NCBI GenBank assembly: GCA_003696955.1
Contig: RFGU01000146.1
Location: 1 to 58,494 of the forward strand
Source: Deltaproteobacteria bacterium
GTDB taxonomy: Bacteria > Myxococcota_A > Polyangia > Nannocystales > Nannocystaceae
DNA length: 58,494 nucleotides
Direction of reading: 5' to 3'
Shown here one piece after another: positions 53,838 through 58,494 of this stretch. Under the pieces are notes generated by a model. That model saw only the letters and a list, made by a program, of their open reading frames with translations. It was not told the origin of the DNA and made no database searches. The position numbers and the translations under genes were made by a program. How positions within the stretch are numbered: the first letter of the stretch is position 1; each line of letters begins with the position of its first letter.

Positions 53838-56800
53838 TCAGCTACAGCCACTCGTGGCGCCGCACGTCTCGCACTTGAGGCACGAGCCGTTGCGGACCAT
53901 CGTAAAGCTCTGGCAGCTCGGGCACGCATCGCCCTCGTAGCCCTTGATCCTCGCCAGTTGCACCTCGCGGCTGCGGGCAGCTTCGACGCGAAGGCGCTCG
54001 GAGCGCTCGGAGCGCGCCCCGCCGTTTCCACCCATGCCCGCCGTGGTCTCCACGGATCGATCCTCGAAGAGGATCTGGGACTGCTCGCGGGTCTCCACGG
54101 CGGCCACCAGGCCCGCACTCGGAACCTTGCTCGATAGGCGCAAGGGGCCAGGCGTCACGATGCGCTCTTCGACGACTTCCTCGTCCTCGTAGTCGATGCC
54201 GGGCTTCATGCCGTCGCTCTTGCCCTCCCCCATGGTATCGGGCGCAAGATCGTCGGGAGAGACGTGGGCGAGGTCCTGGCGGCCGAGGTAGCTGACCGCA
54301 AGTTCCCGGAAGATGTAGTCCACGATGGACGTGCACATCTTGATGTACTTGTGGCCGGCGACGGGGCCGTTGGGCTCGAAACGCGTGAACGTGAATGCGT
54401 CCACGAATTCCTCGAGGGGCACGCCGTACTGAAGGCCGAGGCTGACGGCGATGGCGAAGCTGTTCATCAGGCTGCGGAACGCTGCCCCCTCCTTGTGCAT
54501 GTCGATGAAGATCTCGCCCAACGAGCCGTCTTCGTACTCACCGGTGTGGATGTACACCTTGTGGCCGCCGATGACGGCCTTTTGGGTGTAGCCCCCCCGC
54601 CGGTCCGGCATGCGACGGCGACGGGCCAGGTAGCGGTAGACGACCCGTTCGGCGACCTTCTGCACCACCCGCGTGTCCGTGGTGGCCACCAGCGCCGGCT
54701 GCTGGGCCGTGTCGGCCTCCTCTTCCTCGATCTCCTCGAACAGCTCGGCGAGGGTCGCGGTGGACAGGGGCTGGCTGAGCTTCGAGCCGTCCCGATAGAG
54801 CGCGATGGCCTTGAGCCCCATGCGCCACGAGGCCCGGTAGACCTCGTCCACGTCGGCGAAGGTCGCCTCGTGGGGCATGTTGATCGTCTTGGAGATCGCC
54901 CCGGACAGGAACGGCTGTGCGGCCGCCATCATGCGCACGTGGGCCATGGGCGCGATGAAGCGCGTGCCCTTGCGGCCGCACTTGTTGGCGCAATCGAACA
55001 CCGGCAGGTGGCGCGGGTCGAGGTGGGGCGCACCTTCGACGGTCATCGTCCCGCACACGTAGTCGTTGGCCGCGTCGATGTCCTCGCGGGAGAAGCCGAG
55101 GGCCTCGAGCATGTCGAACTCCGGATCGTCGAGCTGCTCGTCGGCAAACCCGAGGGCCGTACGACAGAAGTCGTCGCCGAGCACCCACCGGTTGAACACG
55201 AACCGGATGTCGAAGGCTTGGGGCAATTCGGCCTCGATGCGCGCGATGGCGTCCTCGTCGAACCCCTTGGCCTTGAGATCGGCGTGGGTGATCCGCGGAC
55301 TGCCCGCGAGGGTCCCCGCCCCCTTGCAGTACCGCACGATGTCGTCGATCTGGGTGCTCGTGTAGCCGAGTCGCGCCAGGGCCGCCGGCACCGATTGGTT
55401 GATGATCTTGAAGTACCCACCGCCGGCGAGCTTCTTGAACTTGACGAGGGCGAAGTCCGGTTCGATCCCCGTCGTGTCGCAGTCCATGAGCAGGCCGATG
55501 GTGCCCGTGGGCGCGATGACGGTGACCTGGGCGTTGCGATAGCCATGCTCCTCGCCGAGCCGAAGAGCGAGATCCCATTCCGCCCGCGCCGCCTCGAGCA
55601 GATAGCCGGGACAGTGCTCGCCGTCGATCCCCATAGGCGGCACCGAAAGTCCCTCGTACTCCGTCTCGGGGCGTCCGTAGGCCGCCCGCCGGTGGTTGCG
55701 AACGACGCGGAGCATGGCCGCCCGGTTCTCCTCGTACCCCGGGAAGGCGCCGAGTTCCTCGGCCAGATCGGCGCTCGTCGCATAGGCCGTGGCCGTCATG
55801 AGGGCCGTGATCGCTCCGCAGATGGCCACGGCCTCGGGGGAATCGTAGGGCCGTCCCGTCACCATGAGGTAGGCACCGAGATTGGCGTAACCGAGTCCGA
55901 GGGTGCGGTACCGGTAGCTCAGTTCGGCGATGCGGGCGCTCGGGAACTGCGCCATCAACACGGAGATCTCCAACGTGAGGGTCCACAGCCGGCAGGCGTG
56001 CCGGATGGCCGCCACGTCGAGTTCACCGTCGCGCGGGCCGCCTTCGATCATGAACTCGAGCAGGTTGATCGAAGCGAGGTTGCACGCCGTATCGTCGAGG
56101 AACATGTACTCCGAGCACGGATTGCTCGCCCGAATCCGCCCGGCGGCGGGACAGGTGTGCCACTCGTTGATCGTCGTATCGAACTGCAGGCCCGGGTCCG
56201 CGCACGCCCACGCGCTGTCGACGATCTTCTCCCACAGTTCCCGCGCTCGCACCGTCCGCTGCACGGAGCCGTCCGTGCGGCGAACCAGATCCCACGTGGC
56301 GTCGTCTTCGACCGCGCGCAGGAAGTCGTTGGTCACGCGCACCGAATTGTTGGAGTTCTGGCCGGATACGGTCTGGTAGGCCTCGGAGTCCCAGTTGGTG
56401 TCGTACTCCGGGAACTCGATCTCCCGCACGCCCTCGCGGCCCATCTGGATGGCGCGTTGGATGTAGTTCTCGGGAATCTCGGCGCGACGCGCTTCGCGGA
56501 CGGCGGCCCGCAACGCCCGGTTCTTGCGCGGGTCCCAACGCGTATCGTCGTCGAGGTCCGTGGCACCGTGACCAGCCTGGAGCACGGCGTTCAAGTGCCG
56601 GTTGCACAACCGGCTACCGGCCACGAGGGCCGCCACCTTCTTCTCCTCGATGACCTTCCACTCGATGAAGTCCTCGATGTCGGGATGGTCGATGTCGACG
56701 ACCACCATCTTGGCCGCGCGACGGGTGGTTCCGCCGCTCTTGATGGCACCGGCGGCGCGATCGCCGATCTTGAGGAAGCTCATCAGACCGCTCGAGCGGC

Positions 56801-57545
56801 CGCCCCCCGAAAGCGGCTCGTTCTCCGCGCGGATGTTCGAGAAGTTCGTACCGGTGCCGGACCCGTACTTGAAGAGGCGGGCCTCCCGCAACCACAGGTC
56901 CATGATGCCGCCTTCGCCCACGAGGTCGTCCGACACCGACTGGATGAAACAGGCGTGGGGTTGGGGGTGTTCGTAGGCGTTCTCGGAGCGGCGGACCTCA
57001 CCCGTCTCCGGGTCGCAATAGTAGTGCCCCTGTGCCGGTCCCGTGATCCCGTAGGCCCAGTGGAGCCCCGTGTTGAACCACTGGGGGCTGTTGGGCGCGC
57101 CCATCTGCCGGGCCAGCATGGTGGTCATCTCGTCGTAGTAGGCGCGGGCCGAGTCCTCGTCGTCGAAGTAGCCGTGCTTCCAGCCCCAGTACGTCCAGCA
57201 TCCGACCAAGCGGTGGAAGACCTCGCGGCTGTCGCGCTCGCCGCGGGTACGCTCCTCCTCGGGCAGCTCGGAAAGGGCCTGCTCGTCGGGCTCGCTGCGC
57301 CACAACCACTCGGGAACGCCGTCTTCGGGCACCTTGCGAAGGCGCGTGGGAACGCCGGCCTTGCGAAAGTACTTCTGGGCGAGGATGTCCACCGCCACCT
57401 GCGACCATCCCTTGGGGACGAGGATGTCGCGGGCCTCGAAGACGACGGAGCCATCGGGGTTGGAGATCTTGGAGGTCCGGGGTTCGAACTCGACACCGGC
57501 GAACGGTTCGGGGGTGTTGCGCGTGAACAGGCGGGAGATCTTCAT
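53838..57545 (-). CDS. nrdJ: cobalamin-dependent (class II) ribonucleotide reductase
   Basis: A 1235-residue adenosylcobalamin-dependent reductase that makes deoxyribonucleotides. Segments: [19 protein letters not shown] near 148-166, [13 protein letters not shown] with redox Cys199, then [14 protein letters not shown] and [11 protein letters not shown]. The finger loop NPCSE (Asn475, Cys477, Glu479) carries the thiyl-radical cysteine. The second half has [33 protein letters not shown] and [16 protein letters not shown]-terminal cysteine cluster (Cys1208, 1211, 1222, 1225, 1228, 1234) fits the redox-shuttle/zinc ribbon of NrdJ. Start ATG at 57545 gives [15 protein letters not shown]. It is divergent from tyrA-like across 734 bp with palindromes. 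Confidence 0.95.
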   Translation of the reverse strand: MKISRLFTRNTPEPFAGVEFEPRTSKISNPDGSVVFEARDILVPKGWSQVAVDILAQKYFRKAGVPTRLRKVPEDGVPEWLWRSEPDEQALSELPEEERTRGERDSREVFHRLVGCWTYWGWKHGYFDDEDSARAYYDEMTTMLARQMGAPNSPQWFNTGLHWAYGITGPAQGHYYCDPETGEVRRSENAYEHPQPHACFIQSVSDDLVGEGGIMDLWLREARLFKYGSGTGTNFSNIRAENEPLSGGGRSSGLMSFLKIGDRAAGAIKSGGTTRRAAKMVVVDIDHPDIEDFIEWKVIEEKKVAALVAGSRLCNRHLNAVLQAGHGATDLDDDTRWDPRKNRALRAAVREARRAEIPENYIQRAIQMGREGVREIEFPEYDTNWDSEAYQTVSGQNSNNSVRVTNDFLRAVEDDATWDLVRRTDGSVQRTVRARELWEKIVDSAWACADPGLQFDTTINEWHTCPAAGRIRASNPCSEYMFLDDTACNLASINLLEFMIEGGPRDGELDVAAIRHACRLWTLTLEISVLMAQFPSARIAELSYRYRTLGLGYANLGAYLMVTGRPYDSPEAVAICGAITALMTATAYATSADLAEELGAFPGYEENRAAMLRVVRNHRRAAYGRPETEYEGLSVPPMGIDGEHCPGYLLEAARAEWDLALRLGEEHGYRNAQVTVIAPTGTIGLLMDCDTTGIEPDFALVKFKKLAGGGYFKIINQSVPAALARLGYTSTQIDDIVRYCKGAGTLAGSPRITHADLKAKGFDEDAIARIEAELPQAFDIRFVFNRWVLGDDFCRTALGFADEQLDDPEFDMLEALGFSREDIDAANDYVCGTMTVEGAPHLDPRHLPVFDCANKCGRKGTRFIAPMAHVRMMAAAQPFLSGAISKTINMPHEATFADVDEVYRASWRMGLKAIALYRDGSKLSQPLSTATLAELFEEIEEEEADTAQQPALVATTDTRVVQKVAERVVYRYLARRRRMPDRRGGYTQKAVIGGHKVYIHTGEYEDGSLGEIFIDMHKEGAAFRSLMNSFAIAVSLGLQYGVPLEEFVDAFTFTRFEPNGPVAGHKYIKMCTSIVDYIFRELAVSYLGRQDLAHVSPDDLAPDTMGEGKSDGMKPGIDYEDEEVVEERIVTPGPLRLSSKVPSAGLVAAVETREQSQILFEDRSVETTAGMGGNGGARSERSERLRVEAARSREVQLARIKGYEGDACPSCQSFTMVRNGSCLKCETCGATSGCS

Positions 57546-57683
57546 CGGTGGGTGCCTCGGGGGATGGGATCGAACGACGGGAGGAAACGCGAAGGTGAGG
57601 ATGGGTGCGTGGGTCGAGGGAGGCTGCCCCAGGTTGGGTGTCCGGGGGCGGGCAAGGCCTTTGCACGTGACACGGGCCGACGT

Positions 57684-57696
57684 GCGCATTATGCGC
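57684..57696. promoter_or_regulatory. 13-bp palindrome GCGCATTATGCGC upstream of nrdJ
   Basis: A perfect 6-1-6 inverted repeat, extended to TGCGCA on both sides (57683-57697). It lies 139-151 bp before the nrdJ start and on the minus strand covers CATAAT, a possible -10 element. A repressor site is a reasonable inference. A sister site lies at 58125-58137. Confidence 0.45.
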
Positions 57697-57854
57697 AAAT
57701 CAAGATTCGGGGCGACGAAGTGCCTGGCCGACCGCCGCCCCAGGGCGATCGGATGGAGGTCCCGGAGGGGGCATCCCTGCCTTCATCCGGGGAGGAAGGA
57801 GTCGGACCGTCGAGGAGAGGCCCCGGGTCCGCCGGGCCGAGCCCGAACCCCTAG

Positions 57855-57912
57855 ATCTTGGGGCGACGAACCTTGTACACCCCAAGATGAGGCGTCGGCA
57901 AGAACTCCGACG
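57855..57912. other. two adjacent hairpins in the nrdJ/tyrA-like gap
   Basis: First hairpin: ATCTTGGGG (57855-57863) and CCCCAAGAT (57880-57888), 9-bp perfect stem, 16-base loop. Second: CGTCGG (57893-57898) and CCGACG (57907-57912), 6-bp stem, followed by ATTTCGTTT. They could be a structured 5' leader of nrdJ, or on the plus strand a terminator; neither is proven. Confidence 0.4.
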
Positions 57913-57972
57913 ATTTCGTTTCGGGGCGCGTTCGGCCCCTCGAAAGAGCCCGGATCGCGACCGATTCAGAGG

Positions 57973-57992
57973 TTGTCCACACCTTTTCCACG
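57973..57992 (+). promoter_or_regulatory. two DnaA-box-like sites
   Basis: TTGTCCACA (57973-57981) fits the DnaA box consensus TTNTNCACA exactly, and TTTTCCACG (57984-57992) misses one base. Their tandem placement 430 bp upstream of a reductase gene recalls the DnaA control of E. coli nrdAB. It could also be a chance match in an A/T-poor genome. Confidence 0.35.
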
Positions 57993-58016
57993 TGCCACCG
58001 GTGCTCGATCCCGCGC

Positions 58017-58030
58017 TTGCATGATTGCAA
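58017..58030. promoter_or_regulatory. imperfect palindrome TTGCATGATTGCAA
   Basis: A 14-bp near-palindrome in the nrdJ/tyrA-like gap, 250 bp before the tyrA-like start. It looks like an operator half-site pair (TTGC/GCAA) but I cannot name a regulator. Confidence 0.25.
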
Positions 58031-58097
58031 CCGTCACTTCGAGCACTTGGGCTAGCCGCCCGGTTTCTCGGCCTTCTCTCCTGGCCCAAACGGGCTG

Positions 58098-58109
58098 GCA
58101 TGCGCATGC
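58098..58109. promoter_or_regulatory. perfect palindrome GCATGCGCATGC
   Basis: A 12-bp perfect palindrome containing TGCGCA, the same core as the two longer palindromes near it. It may belong to the same operator group. Confidence 0.3.
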
Positions 58110-58124
58110 TGCGCTCTGTGGGAG

Positions 58125-58137
58125 GCGCAACTTGCGC
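58125..58137. promoter_or_regulatory. 13-bp palindrome GCGCAACTTGCGC upstream of tyrA-like gene
   Basis: A perfect 6-1-6 inverted repeat 143 bp before the tyrA-like start. It shares GCGCA(N3)TGCGC with the nrdJ-proximal palindrome. Two such sites at opposite ends of one divergent gap suggest a single regulator for both genes. Confidence 0.4.
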
Positions 58138-58279
58138 AGCCCTACCCGGCGCTCCCGGCCTGCCCGACGTGCACAACTCGGCCGGCCGGCCGCCCGCCGA
58201 GATTTTTCTCGCGGCCGGTGGAATTGCCTCCTCACCCGGCCGAGGGCCGGTCCCGCATCGGGGGCTATCGTCCCCACCC

Positions 58280-58494
58280 ATGGCCCCCCCGCCCCCCGTC
58301 GCCCGGGTCAGCATCCTCGGTGCCGGCCTCATCGGCGGTTCCATCGCCGCAGCGTTGCGTCGTCACTCTACAACATTGGAACTAACCGTCGTGGACCCAC
58401 GACGAGCCGCGCGCACGACGATCCGGCGCCGGTTCGACGTCGACGGATGCACCCCCGCCGCGTGGCAACGCCGCGGTCCCATCGACCGGGACGA
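58280..58494 (+). CDS. prephenate dehydrogenase-like protein, N-terminal part (cut by window edge)
   Basis: The first 71 residues of a protein that continues past the window. It begins ATG at 58280 with a Rossmann motif ILGAGLIGGSIAAAL, the GxGLIGGS pattern of prephenate/arogenate dehydrogenases (TyrA), glycine residues at 14, 16 and 19. Asp39 at the end of beta-2 (LTVVDPR) points to NAD. The enzyme would make 4-hydroxyphenylpyruvate for tyrosine. Only the nucleotide-binding half is visible, so a related dehydrogenase is not excluded. Confidence 0.7.
   Translation, partial: MAPPPPVARVSILGAGLIGGSIAAALRRHSTTLELTVVDPRRAARTTIRRRFDVDGCTPAAWQRRGPIDRD

Larger units (their letters stand above)
57546..58279. 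other. 734-bp intergenic control region of nrdJ and tyrA-like gene
   Basis: No credible gene lies here: frames that span it are overlaps without family signs. It contains several palindromes, two hairpins, an 11-bp direct repeat GGGGCGACGAA (57709-57719 and 57860-57870) and DnaA-box-like sites, listed separately. I saw no cobalamin-riboswitch hallmark. Its size is far above the window's usual gaps, which points to complex control of nrdJ. Confidence 0.6.

Noticed and set aside
54264-57854. 1196-codon plus-strand frame opposite nrdJ
   Set aside because: It is the antisense of a clear ribonucleotide reductase and has no recognisable domain.
57546-57960. Cobalamin riboswitch upstream of nrdJ
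   Set aside because: I searched both strands by eye for the conserved B12-box elements (GCCACTG-type) and found none; only unrelated hairpins are present.
57973-57992. Replication origin
   Set aside because: Two DnaA-like sites without an AT-rich unwinding region or dnaA/dnaN neighbours do not make an origin.
57966-58277. Small minus-strand frame in the nrdJ/tyrA-like gap
   Set aside because: No ribosome site, no family features, and its codon pattern does not differ from noise.

Overview
The window is a very GC-rich (about 70%), densely packed bacterial chromosome segment. The most likely source is Myxococcota, probably the Nannocystineae or a relative. This rests on a MYXO-CTERM-like tail, many lipoproteins whose lipobox cysteine is followed by Thr/Gly/Ser-rich linkers, an IgGFc-binding-type secreted protein, an SctV/FlhA export protein and a cobalamin-dependent ribonucleotide reductase. 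The assignment is an inference; no rRNA, tRNA, phage, insertion sequence or CRISPR array is visible. Two genes run off the ends. Ten neighbouring gene pairs share a 4-base ATGA or GTGA stop/start overlap, so operon structure is unusually clear.

Region by region: 1-1.6 kb, MarR-type regulator (partial), protoglobin and a CPGC redoxin, a probable gas/redox module. 1.65-3.6 kb, SDR plus MBL-fold pair. 3.6-6.6 kb, membrane protein, small lipoprotein and FGE-type lipoprotein, leftward. 6.8-8.4 kb, small unknown protein and tryptophan 2,3-dioxygenase. 8.5-12 kb, a lone SctV/FlhA protein divergent from an inositol-phosphate cytidylyltransferase/DIPP-synthase-like fusion. 12-25.5 kb, mainly envelope and secreted proteins: IgGFc-binding-like lipoprotein, a TPR gluzincin lipoprotein of 1000 residues, Cys-rich lipoprotein, histidine kinase, a striking in-frame joining of a MYXO-CTERM protein to a VWA lipoprotein, and a TIGR03790-like lipoprotein. 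25.7-30 kb, zinc-ribbon/propeller protein, LysM-MepA endopeptidase, DUF459-like SGNH hydrolase and a PDZ protein. 30.1-33.7 kb, a coupled triad of PpiC-like isomerase, HupE/UreJ permease and DUF3604 metal-dependent lipoprotein. 33.9-43.8 kb, two divergent coupled operons with one GT2 polyprenyl-phosphate glycosyltransferase and several GT-C membrane proteins. 43.9-47.8 kb, tadA coupled to an unknown gene, plus two unknown envelope proteins. 47.8-53.6 kb, hybrid histidine kinase, M15 peptidase lipoprotein and an HTTM protein. 53.8-58.5 kb, nrdJ divergent from a prephenate-dehydrogenase-like gene across 734 bp rich in palindromes and DnaA-box-like sites.

How they work together: the GT2 enzyme probably charges a polyprenyl phosphate that the neighbouring GT-C enzymes use for envelope glycosylation. 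The isomerase, permease and DUF3604 protein look like a maturation set for one exported metalloenzyme. The regulator, protoglobin and redoxin look like a response to a diatomic gas or peroxide. The leading candidates for something undescribed are the MYXO-CTERM/lipoprotein joint, the DUF3604 triad, the MarR-protoglobin-redoxin operon and the palindromic nrdJ control region.
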